This document shows, piece by piece, positions 35,020 through 42,721 of a stretch of 64,000 nt of DNA. A program made the translations under genes and the position numbers. The DNA comes from Arthrobacter sp. 260 (GTDB lineage: Bacteria; Actinomycetota; Actinomycetes; Actinomycetales; Micrococcaceae): NCBI RefSeq assembly GCF_013116745.1, contig NZ_JABFOE010000006.1:124001-188000 (forward strand), in the 5' to 3' direction. The notes beneath the pieces were generated by a model, which was not told the DNA's origin, ran no database searches, and worked only from the letters and a program-made list of their open reading frames with translations. Position 1 is the stretch's first letter; each line of letters starts with the position of its first letter.

Positions 35020-35883
35020 ATGAGTGCCATGACGGCAATCATGCTCGGATGGGACCCGGATCGGCGGGAGGAGTGGCAGTTCGCCTACGCCTCAGCGGCG
35101 GACGCCATCCGTGCAGACGGCGTCGCATCAGTCAGCTGGCCGGCATCTGTCTCACCTGGTGCTGCCGGGGCCGACGTCTGGATTGTCCTGCAGGGCGGTC
35201 ACGAGCGTGGCTTACTCGGGCATGGCACGGTGGCCGACGTCCGTGGCCCTGCCGGTCAGTCGCCCGACGACGACGGCTCCCTCCCCGTCGACCTGGACCT
35301 CCTGCTCCCCCGCGGCGAACACATCCCGGAGTCGGTACTGCTTGATCGGGTGCCGGGCATCGAGTGGGGCGCCGATCCGACGTCGGGCACACTGCTCGCT
35401 CCCGAAGATGCGTTATTGCTGCGTGCCGTATGGGCCGAGCATGCGCCGTCTTCAGCTGTTGATCCCGTCACCCCGATCCCGGGCACCCTCCCGATGAGTG
35501 CCCTGACCCGGGTCGTGGTAAACCGGTACGAACGAGATCCCGACGCCGTCCGGCTGTGCCTCGCGCACCACGGAACCAGTTGTGCGGTCTGTGGGTTCAA
35601 CTTCGAGGAGACCTTCGGGGCGGCCGGGCGCGAGTACATGCAGGTCCACCACATTGTGCCGGGGTCGCGAATGGACGCCGACTATGTGCTGGATCCGCTG
35701 ACCGACCTTGTTCCGCTGTGTCCCAACTGCCACGCGATGACGCATCGTCGGACACCTGAGCCGTATTCGTCAGCCGAGTTACGTCGGCTGATCCGCCCGA
35801 CGACCCATCTGGAGGGGACCCTCGTCGACCCCGCTGAGCTGTGCGCCCAGGAGGACGCTGCGCGAATCCTCGGGGCAGGCTAG
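35020..35883 (+). CDS. HNH endonuclease with an N-terminal modified-base-reader-like domain
   Basis: This 287-residue protein has a C-terminal HNH nuclease with zinc-binding CAVC (188-191) and CPNC (234-237), the metal-activating His pair at 210-211 (QVHHIV) and the end motif NCHAMTHRR. This is the McrA-like type that often cuts modified or foreign DNA. Residues 1-100 (LGWDPDR, DVWIVLQGGHERGLLGHGTV) look like the small beta-rich domain found before HNH in putative type IV enzymes, which may read a modified base; that part is inference. It converges on the NERD gene with 6 bp between stops. Confidence 0.82.
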   Translation: MSAMTAIMLGWDPDRREEWQFAYASAADAIRADGVASVSWPASVSPGAAGADVWIVLQGGHERGLLGHGTVADVRGPAGQSPDDDGSLPVDLDLLLPRGEHIPESVLLDRVPGIEWGADPTSGTLLAPEDALLLRAVWAEHAPSSAVDPVTPIPGTLPMSALTRVVVNRYERDPDAVRLCLAHHGTSCAVCGFNFEETFGAAGREYMQVHHIVPGSRMDADYVLDPLTDLVPLCPNCHAMTHRRTPEPYSSAELRRLIRPTTHLEGTLVDPAELCAQEDAARILGAG

Positions 35884-35889
35884 CTACGA

Positions 35890-36858
35890 TCACCCAGCAT
35901 CGGTGCTGTCCGCGGGTTGGCTAACGGTTGGAGTGGGTTGCGGCACCACTACACCTGACGGGCCGAAGCCGCCGATCACGTTGACCAGGAACACCAGGAC
36001 CAGACCGAGTCCCGCAAGTTGAACCGAGACGGACAGGCACCCGGGCTTCTTCTTAGATCGTTGCGGCTTCCGCCGTGGTGGTCGGGTGTTACGTGGGCGG
36101 TCAGCGCCTGCGGAGGTGGCCGACCGGTCAGGCAGTTGGGACCGGGTACGTCCGCTCGCCAAGCGGCGATGCTGAAGCATGGAAGCGGCCCCGTCTTCGG
36201 ATCCCAGGCCCGCGGTTGTCAACAACATCGGACTCTTCTCGCCGCCGAGAAGTTGCCGGAGATAGTGGTGGATTGCGGTGACAAATTCCGGTTCCAGGAC
36301 TTTGGGCAGCGCCCGAACGGATGCCTCAATGGTGTTCAACCCCTCGACCCGCACTCCAGATGCAGTCACAACCTTCAGGTCCGGTTGGCCCACCAAGCAG
36401 AGCCAGGTCTGGACAAGCTGCCGATGCTGAGGCTCGAGTAGCGCAGCAATTGCTCCCGCCTGGTCCAGGGCGGACGCGGACTCCTTTGATCGCACGGCGC
36501 CGTTCTGCGTGAGTTCACCCCGCCGAAGCTGAACCTCACCAGACCAATTCTTCGCATCAATGATCAACACGCCGCCCGGGCCCACCAGGAGGTGATCGAG
36601 GTTGGCCTTCGGTCTGCCCGGCCAGTGCAAATCGTGCAGGGTAAGCCAGCCCTCGCCCGCAAGCAGAGCAAGACGGTCCGCCACCAACAATTCGCCGGCA
36701 GCGCCAGCGTTCCATGCCCGATGGGCGCGCTCGGCGTGCTGCACCTGTTGCTGCAGGCGCAGGACTGTCTCATGTGCCTGCGCGAGCTCGCTCTTCAGTC
36801 GGGTTACCCGTTCAGCTGCAAGCCGCGCCTGTTCAGCAGCCCCCGCACCAGCCGTCAT
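35890..36858 (-). CDS. NERD (nuclease-related) domain protein with C-terminal membrane helix
   Basis: In this 322-residue protein, residues 5-45 form a coiled coil (VTRLKSELAQAHETVLRLQQ). Residues 50-160 are a NERD domain with the restriction-like core GELLVADRLALL, LDHLLVGPGGVLIIDAKNW and Gln/Leu-rich following helix. A Pro/Arg/Lys-rich linker (about 225-275) leads to one hydrophobic segment (LAGLGLVLVFLVNVIGGF). NERD proteins may act as nucleases on DNA, but membrane-anchored forms are uncharacterised. Next to an HNH nuclease it could be a small defence pair, with low certainty. Confidence 0.82.
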   Translation of the reverse strand: MTAGAGAAEQARLAAERVTRLKSELAQAHETVLRLQQQVQHAERAHRAWNAGAAGELLVADRLALLAGEGWLTLHDLHWPGRPKANLDHLLVGPGGVLIIDAKNWSGEVQLRRGELTQNGAVRSKESASALDQAGAIAALLEPQHRQLVQTWLCLVGQPDLKVVTASGVRVEGLNTIEASVRALPKVLEPEFVTAIHHYLRQLLGGEKSPMLLTTAGLGSEDGAASMLQHRRLASGRTRSQLPDRSATSAGADRPRNTRPPRRKPQRSKKKPGCLSVSVQLAGLGLVLVFLVNVIGGFGPSGVVVPQPTPTVSQPADSTDAG

Positions 36859-36955
36859 CGCTTCTCCCCCGTCAGATCCTGCACCCAGCCTAAATCTGCA
36901 CAGGTCTGAGGTGGTGCAGTATTCACGCAGGAGACTGTCAGGAATTGGGCACGCC

Positions 36956-38011
36956 CTAGGCCATCGGCTGAAGCTTCTCGGTTTCCCGGCGTCGACCTGG
37001 AAAACGAATAATCCCGGTGGCCATCGCCGCCAACCACACCGACAGTGCGCCGATTGCTAGCCCCGCCGGAACGTCCAGAATGTAGTGCCACCCGAAGTAG
37101 ACCGTCGCCAAGCCCGTGAACCCGACATACGCCCACAACAGCCACCGGAACGGTCGCGGCAACCGCACCAGATGGGCCATCAGAGCGGCCGTAAAGACTA
37201 TCGACACGTGTAGTGAAGCAAACGCAGCGATCCCCTGCATCGACTGCGTCGCATTCGGATCGACCAGCACTTCGAGCCGATTCTCGTAGAGCGACTCCTG
37301 CAGATCCGAGGTCGCGGTCATCGGTAGATCCGTGAATGAGGACTCCTCCACATAGATCGGCCCCAACGACGGCAGGAGGTAGTAGGCGGCGGTGGCCAGA
37401 ATCCAGTTGAAGCACAGGGCACTCACATACCAGGCGCCGCGCGACAGGTCGTCTGACCACACCATCGACACCGCTAACGACACCGGCACGAAAATCAGGA
37501 ACGAGACATAGACGACCGACAGGAACTCGGCCGTGAAGCCCGTTCCCAACAGGTCATGGAGCACATCGCTGGGGTTGCCTCCCCCAGCAAGCCACCGGTC
37601 GGTGTCCACCAGCATGGAGTCGGTCAGCCGGTCCCTTAGGAACGGCAGGAAACTCTTCAGGTTCCGGTACGCCACCTACGCAAAATAGAAGCTCGCCATG
37701 CCCGCGGCGATTGCCGCCACCCGAGGCATCGTCCACCGCGACCTGACGACCCGGCCCACAGTCCGCAGCAGGGTCCGAACCGTCGGGCGCTGCGCGACCA
37801 CCCGGGGCACCACGTCGGCCACCATCACCAGCAGCACAATCAGCGGCAGACGGACGTAGCTGGGACCAAGAAATCCATCCGGATCCCGCACCGGCAAACC
37901 ATTCAGCGCAGCAGTCGCCAGCATCAATGCCATGAAGGTAACCGTGGCCACCAGGGGGATGCCAAAGAGCCCCCGCCACGGCGAGATGACTTGTTTGGCT
38001 TTATTGCTCAT
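36956..38011 (-). pseudogene. PAP2/inositolphosphotransferase-family membrane protein split by an in-frame amber codon
   Basis: Two frames in the same phase, 38011-37676 (111 codons) and 37675-36956 (239 codons), are separated only by one TAG at 37676-37678. Reading through it gives MASFYFA-x-VAYRNLKSFLP, a continuous segment where PAP2-family membrane proteins normally have an aromatic residue; TAT or TAC would restore it. The restored protein is 351 residues with about seven membrane helices and the active-site pieces ASLHVS and YFGWHYILD. The family hydrolyses or transfers lipid phosphates. Either the gene is recently inactivated, the amber is read through, or it is a sequence error. The downstream piece could start at GTG 37675, but it would lack the first helices. 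Confidence 0.8.
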
Positions 38012-38103
38012 TTTCGGATTTTACCGCGCCGCTATCGGATTGTATGAAAAGCAATCGTTATGACCTGGATTTTGACGCCGAAAACTGAATCAGGAGATCT
38101 TTC

Positions 38104-38436
38104 TTAATTATCCTGGCCCGCAGACGCGAGGATTGAGGTCAACAGCCCGGGGAAGACACTGTCCAGGTCCTCCCGGCGCAGCCTGTTCATCCGGGCCGTG
38201 CCTTCGTACCGCTGCCGCACAATGCCCGCCTCGCGGAGGACGCGGAAATGGTGTGTGCTGGTCGATTTGGTGACCGGGAGGTGAAAAGCGCTACACGACA
38301 ATTCCGTACCGGATTCCGCCAGGGTCGTGACGATACTCAGCCGGAGCGGATCCGAAAGTGCGTGCAACACCTCAGTAAGGCGAAGCTCCTCGGACAGCGG
38401 GTGCCCCACCTGCCGTGGGAGAGGTTCTGCGCTCAT
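38104..38436 (-). CDS. ArsR-family winged-helix regulator
   Basis: This 110-residue regulator has the HTH region LHALSDPLRLSIVTTLAESG, HLPVTKSTSTHHFRVLREAG and wing YEGTARMNRLRREDL. It carries one Cys (CSAF) in the usual helix position but no metal CxC motif, so it is more likely a redox or organic-ligand sensor. AAGGAG precedes the ATG at 38436. It diverges from an ene-reductase, and two palindromes lie between them. Confidence 0.9.
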   Translation of the reverse strand: MSAEPLPRQVGHPLSEELRLTEVLHALSDPLRLSIVTTLAESGTELSCSAFHLPVTKSTSTHHFRVLREAGIVRQRYEGTARMNRLRREDLDSVFPGLLTSILASAGQDN

Positions 38437-38460
38437 AGCCGAGCTCCTTCATGTCGAACT

Positions 38461-38513
38461 AGTACGACGAAAGTTGTACTAAGACTTTCATCGTTGTACG
38501 TTGAACATCGTAC
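38461..38513. promoter_or_regulatory. Two palindromes between arsR-type gene and ene-reductase, likely operators
   Basis: AGTACGAC-GAAA-GTTGTACT (38461-38480) is an 8-bp inverted repeat with one mismatch. GTACG and CGTAC (38496-38500, 38509-38513) form a second, weaker one sharing GTAC cores. Both sit in the 102-bp divergent region. Confidence 0.65.
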
Positions 38514-38538
38514 CAACCAACAATCGAGAGGCATTGCC

Positions 38539-39627
38539 TTGGCTGACTCAACACTTTTTGACACCACCGCCGTCGGGAGCCTGGAGCTCGCCAACCGCGC
38601 CGTCATGGCGCCGATGACCCGCTCCCGGGCCGACGACAAGGGCGTTCCCACCGACATGATGGCCACCTACTATGCGCAGCGCGCCTCGGCCGGCTTGATC
38701 ATCACCGAGGGCACCCAGCCCAATGCACTGGGCCAGGGTTACCCCTTCACGCCGGGCCTACACACCGCCGAACAGGTTGCTGGCTGGCGATCGGTCACCG
38801 ACGCCGTCCACGCCGAGGGTGGCAAGATCTTCGCCCAGATCATGCACACCGGCCGCATCGGCCACCCGAGCCTGCTGCCCGACGGTCAGGTCCCGGTTGC
38901 ACCCTCAGCCATCCGTCCGGCGGGCCAGGTCTTCACCACCAACGGCATGCAGGACTTTGTGGTTCCCGAAGCCATGACCGTGCAGGACATCACCGACACT
39001 GTTGCTGATTACGCGACGGCCGCCCGCCTCGCCGTCGAGGCCGGCTTCGACGGCGTGGAGATTCACGGTGCCAATGGGTACCTTCCCCACCAGTTCCTGG
39101 CAAGCGGCACCAACCATCGCACCGACGAATACGGCGGTTCACCCGTTGCCCGCACCCGCTTCCTTGTTGAGGTGATGCAGGCAGTTGTCGACGCCATCGG
39201 TGCCGAGCGGGTTGGCTTCCGCCTCTCCCCCGGCAACGAGTTCAATGACATCTCCGAAGATGACGTTCTGGACACCTACACGTCGCTCCTTGAGCAACTG
39301 GTTCCTCTGAAACCCGCCTATCTTCACATCGTGGAGGCCCGGGAGGACAGCGTCAACGAGCGCATCCTGGACCTCTGGAAGGGGACGCTCATCGTCAATC
39401 CGTCGCCCCTGGTCCAGAACCAGGAAGCGGCAGACAAGGAGCGCGCCGACCGATGGCTGGCACGCGGCGCCGACCTCATCGCGTTCGGGCGTATGTTCCT
39501 CGCCAACCCGGACTTCGTGGAGCGGCTCGCCACCGATGCCCCACTCAATGAAGCCGATGGCAGCACCTTCTATGGCGGTACCGAGGTGGGCTACACCGAC
39601 TACCCCACCCTCGTCGCCAGCTCCTAG
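38539..39627 (+). CDS. Old-yellow-enzyme-family alkene reductase (NemA-like)
   Basis: This 362-residue FMN-dependent ene-reductase reduces activated C=C or nitro groups using NAD(P)H. Family marks are NRAVMAPMTRSRA at the start, IFAQIMHTGRIGHPS, the catalytic His/Asn in EIHGANGYLPHQFL and the C-terminal LIAFGRMFLANPDF. The start is an unusual TTG at 38539 with GAGAGG seven bases upstream and the protein reading ADSTLFDTT; upstream codons lie in the intergenic region and have no better site. The divergent ArsR-type gene probably represses it until an electrophile is sensed. Confidence 0.92.
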   Translation: MADSTLFDTTAVGSLELANRAVMAPMTRSRADDKGVPTDMMATYYAQRASAGLIITEGTQPNALGQGYPFTPGLHTAEQVAGWRSVTDAVHAEGGKIFAQIMHTGRIGHPSLLPDGQVPVAPSAIRPAGQVFTTNGMQDFVVPEAMTVQDITDTVADYATAARLAVEAGFDGVEIHGANGYLPHQFLASGTNHRTDEYGGSPVARTRFLVEVMQAVVDAIGAERVGFRLSPGNEFNDISEDDVLDTYTSLLEQLVPLKPAYLHIVEAREDSVNERILDLWKGTLIVNPSPLVQNQEAADKERADRWLARGADLIAFGRMFLANPDFVERLATDAPLNEADGSTFYGGTEVGYTDYPTLVASS

Positions 39628-39637
39628 CCGGGCACAC

Positions 39638-39687
39638 CCGCCCGCCTCCTCCCGCACCTGCACCTGCACGCGGGAAGAGGCGGGCGG
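39638..39687 (+). terminator. Long G+C-rich hairpin after the ene-reductase
   Basis: CCGCCCGCCTC-CTCCCGC pairs with GCGGGA-A-GAGGCGGGCGG around a 14-base loop. It is placed just after the stop codon. No strong T run follows. Confidence 0.7.
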
Positions 39688-39754
39688 ATCCGTCGTCGTC
39701 ATATTGCGCCACCGCAGCGGCCCCAGGTCCTAATCCCCCAGCCGGCGTGGAATT

Positions 39755-40309
39755 ATGAATCCCGTGAATCTACTCATCGATCGGCCGACCGCCGACGACG
39801 CCGATCAGCTCACCGACCTCGCCGCCATCACCTTCCCGCTGGCGTGCCCCGCCTCGTCCCGGCCCGAGGACATCGCTCACCACATCGCCACTGAGCTTTC
39901 CGCCGCGAAATTCCGCGAACATCTCGCCGACCCGACGAAGACGCTGCTCAGCCTGCACGACGGCGACGGCGAACGCCTCGCCGGTTACAGCATGCTCATC
40001 CACGGCGACCCGACCGACGCCGGGGTGCGCTCCTCGTTATCGACCTTCCCCACCGTTGAACTGAGCAAGTTCTACGTTCACCCGGACCATCACGGCCAGG
40101 GACAGGCCTCAGCCCTGATGCAGGCAACCCTTGAGGCTGCTGCCCAGACCGGCGTGCGAGCGGCTTGGCTGGGAACGAACAACGAAAACCTTCGCGCGAT
40201 CCGCTTCTACGAAAAGCACGGCTTCACCAAGGTGGGGGTCAAGACGTTCCGGCTGGGTGTCGGCGTCGAAAACGACTTCATCTTCGAACTGACACTGCCG
40301 GAGCGCTAA
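39755..40309 (+). CDS. GNAT-family N-acetyltransferase
   Basis: This 184-residue acetyltransferase has the acetyl-CoA motif A in FYVHPDHHGQGQASALMQA (V-H-P-x-x-x-G-x-G-x-A) and motif B near NNENLRAIRFYEKHGFTKVG. The N-terminal ATITFPLACPA region sets the substrate pocket and resembles single-domain RimI-like enzymes. The substrate, protein or small molecule, cannot be told. It stands alone between a terminator and the convergent CDSGH-type ferredoxin-like gene pair. Confidence 0.88.
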   Translation: MNPVNLLIDRPTADDADQLTDLAAITFPLACPASSRPEDIAHHIATELSAAKFREHLADPTKTLLSLHDGDGERLAGYSMLIHGDPTDAGVRSSLSTFPTVELSKFYVHPDHHGQGQASALMQATLEAAAQTGVRAAWLGTNNENLRAIRFYEKHGFTKVGVKTFRLGVGVENDFIFELTLPER

Positions 40310-40327
40310 GCCGCCGAGAAGACGAAC

Positions 40328-40621
40328 CTAGCTTTCGGGCTCGGTCTTGAAATTGATCATCTTGTGGCTGCCGTCGCAATAGGGCTTGAGCATCGATGCC
40401 CCGCACCGGCACAGAGCGACAGTCTTGCGGGTGCGGCGTAGCGGGTTGCCGTCGGGATCGACGATGTCGAAGTCCCCACGCACCAGCAGCGGGCCATCAG
40501 GAAACGCCACGATGGTCTGCCGTGACGTCGACCGCGCCGGACCGCCATCCAGCGCGGTTACGTCGTCAGGCGCGTCGTCGTCGTGCGCGCCGCCGTGCGC
40601 GTCCGATCCGCACATGCTCAT
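40328..40621 (-). CDS. CDGSH-type iron-sulfur protein
   Basis: This 97-residue protein has the full CDGSH motif, with Cys71, Cys73, Cys82 and His86 (CRCGASMLKPYCDGSH) holding a [2Fe-2S] cluster. The N-terminal 30 residues are His/Asp-rich. Residues 35-60 (PDGPLLVRGDFDIVDPDG) are the divergent mitoNEET-like domain often seen before bacterial CDGSH motifs. It overlaps the upstream heme-oxygenase-like iron enzyme by four bases (ATGA), so the two are translated together and the small protein probably supplies electrons to it. Confidence 0.93.
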   Translation of the reverse strand: MSMCGSDAHGGAHDDDAPDDVTALDGGPARSTSRQTIVAFPDGPLLVRGDFDIVDPDGNPLRRTRKTVALCRCGASMLKPYCDGSHKMINFKTEPES

Positions 40622-41661
40622 GCCGGAACCGTAGCGGAGGAACGGAGCGATGAGGTGCCCGCGTTCCAGGCGTCGAGGATGAACCCGGTCATCCAGGTGT
40701 CCACGACGGCGGCCGCCGCGGCACCGAAGAACACGTCCTCGAGAAGCTCCGGATCGGATTCGACCAGCCCGCCCGCCATGTCCCGGCTGGCGATCTGCTC
40801 GTGCACGGCGTCGGCCTCAACATGCTCATCGAAGTAGGCGGCGACGGCGTCGTTGTACCCGAGCCTCCGGCATCCCCGCGCGTACATGCGGTTCGCGAGC
40901 GAGGAGGTCATCTCGTAGGCGGCAAGGTGGCCCACGATCGCACCGCGGAGCCGACGGTTGAGGCCGAACAGCGACATCAGGTTCGACGACGCAAGGGTGA
41001 TCGCGGGCACGGAATCGAGGTAGTGGCCGTAGCTGTCGTCGAGCCCGACGCCGCGCATCGACTGGGCGTAGAGCGTTGCGTGCATCCGGTCCGGTGCGCC
41101 GCCACCGTACTCGTCGGCCTGGATCTCCACCAGCGCCGCCTTCGCCCGCCCGGTGAGGCGGGGAATGGCCCACGTGTGCGGATCGGCTTCCTTGAGCGTG
41201 TAGATGGACTTCTGGATTAGGAACTCGCCGATCTGCTCCTCGGTGGCCTGCTTGGCGACGTAGCGGGACATGCTCGGTCCGCCGTCGGCACCGGTCAGCT
41301 CAAACAGCCCTCCGGCGACGGCGGCGCTCGTCGGCTCGGGGAGCTCCGGCAGCGTCACGATGGACCGGAGCTGCGCTTCGTAGGCCTGCTCCAGCAGCCG
41401 TCGGACGGCAATCAGGTCGGGATGCCACTCCCAGTCGGCGCCGGTGCCGTCGATGCCGCTGTAGTGCAGCTCGAAGAGGCAGAAGAGGGTGAGCTGGAGG
41501 TCGTCGTCGAACGCGAAATCCTCGGTGGCGGCAATGGCGTCGCGCGTCAGTGCGGCGAGGTCCTCCCGCGGGTTTGTGGCACCGGGCTGAAGCTCTTCCG
41601 GGCCATTGAGAATGTCGAGCAGGAGCGAGCTCACCGGGCCGCGAGGCTGAGGTTGTTTCAA
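40618..41661 (-). CDS. Iron-containing redox enzyme, heme-oxygenase-like diiron fold
   Basis: This 347-residue all-helical protein of the iron-containing redox enzyme family (heme-oxygenase-like) has likely metal ligands in FELHYSG, EIQADEYGGG (E-x3-D-E), HLAAYEMTSS and YFDEHVEADAVHEQ. Such diiron proteins carry out oxidative chemistry on small molecules. The CDGSH protein encoded immediately downstream with a 4-bp overlap is a plausible electron donor. This pair recurs in actinobacteria. The substrate is unknown. Confidence 0.87.
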   Translation of the reverse strand: MKQPQPRGPVSSLLLDILNGPEELQPGATNPREDLAALTRDAIAATEDFAFDDDLQLTLFCLFELHYSGIDGTGADWEWHPDLIAVRRLLEQAYEAQLRSIVTLPELPEPTSAAVAGGLFELTGADGGPSMSRYVAKQATEEQIGEFLIQKSIYTLKEADPHTWAIPRLTGRAKAALVEIQADEYGGGAPDRMHATLYAQSMRGVGLDDSYGHYLDSVPAITLASSNLMSLFGLNRRLRGAIVGHLAAYEMTSSLANRMYARGCRRLGYNDAVAAYFDEHVEADAVHEQIASRDMAGGLVESDPELLEDVFFGAAAAAVVDTWMTGFILDAWNAGTSSLRSSATVPA

Positions 41662-41754
41662 GACGGGACCCCTATCGTTGGGCGGTCAAACAGTTGGTAT
41701 CGCAAGTCCTAAGCCTACTTGCTATTCGGTGGACTGCACGCCTGGAAGTTGGGT

Positions 41755-42690
41755 TCAGCCGGCGGATGCCTGCACGGCATCGTGGAGCAACACCGCATGG
41801 ACGCCCCACGTTTCATTGGCGATCTGCGTGATCCGCAGGTCGACGACGGTGCTTGCAAGGGCGAGCGCGTGGGTACGTTCCATGCCGTAGAGCTGCTGCA
41901 TCCAGGTGAGCATCGCGGAGAGCGCCTCGGCCGTCGCGAGGTTTAGGTCCGCGTTGAAGCCGAAGGTGATCTTCGCCGTCGGGGTGATTGCGTGCACGGT
42001 CTGTAGCGGTGCATTGAGGACGACGTCGAGCACCAGGTCGGTGGTCATTCCGCACTCGATGGCGGTGCCGCCCACCTCGCCGTCGCCCTGGATGGCGTGG
42101 CCGTCGCCGATGCTCAGCAACGCGCCGGGGACGGTGACCGGCAGGAACAGGGTGGACCCGGCGGTAAGTTCCTTGCAGTCGATGTTGCCGCCGCCGTCGG
42201 CCCGCGGCGGGGTGGTCGCGAAGTCGCCGGGGCGGTTCGACGGGACACCAACGACGCCGAGGAACGAGTTGAGCTTCACGCTTTGCCCCAACTGGTTGCT
42301 GGCGGTGCCCTGCGGCACGTCGATGTCCCAGAGCAGCCACTGCGGGGTGCCGCCGTCGACGTCGAGCAACCGGGTGAACGCGTCATCCTTCCGCCCGGCG
42401 TTGGTGAACCCCCACGAATCCGGGGTAAGCGACACGAAGGTGACCGCCAGCATGTCCCCCGGCTTCGCCCCCGATACCGCAATAGGGCCGGTCAGGCAGT
42501 GCCCCTTCCGCTCGGTGAAGAGTTGCGCCTTGTCCTCGCCGGGAACCATTTGACGTTCCAGGTGGCCCCACGCGTCGAGGGAGCGGACCCGCACCGACTC
42601 CCCGGGGTTGACCGTCAATACCGGTAGGGCATCGCGGGAGAACACCTGGGTGGCGGTAGCCAGGCTGGGCTCAAGAAAGGGAATGGTCAT
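41755..42690 (-). CDS. Acetamidase/formamidase family amidohydrolase
   Basis: This 311-residue enzyme of the FmdA/AmdA family hydrolyses short amides such as formamide or acetamide to the acid and ammonia. Typical pieces are GHCLTGPIAVSGAKPGDML, the Asp/Gly-rich GNIDCKELTAGSTLFLPV and IGDGHAIQGDGEVGGTAIEC. It is a cytoplasmic zinc-dependent enzyme without a signal peptide. It lies 31 bp after the PucR-type regulator on the same strand and opposite the pxp/biotin carboxylase operon, so the whole locus concerns amide nitrogen. Confidence 0.9.
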   Translation of the reverse strand: MTIPFLEPSLATATQVFSRDALPVLTVNPGESVRVRSLDAWGHLERQMVPGEDKAQLFTERKGHCLTGPIAVSGAKPGDMLAVTFVSLTPDSWGFTNAGRKDDAFTRLLDVDGGTPQWLLWDIDVPQGTASNQLGQSVKLNSFLGVVGVPSNRPGDFATTPPRADGGGNIDCKELTAGSTLFLPVTVPGALLSIGDGHAIQGDGEVGGTAIECGMTTDLVLDVVLNAPLQTVHAITPTAKITFGFNADLNLATAEALSAMLTWMQQLYGMERTHALALASTVVDLRITQIANETWGVHAVLLHDAVQASAG

Positions 42691-42721
42691 GGGGTCAGCC
42701 TACGGCGCCCTGATGAGAGGC

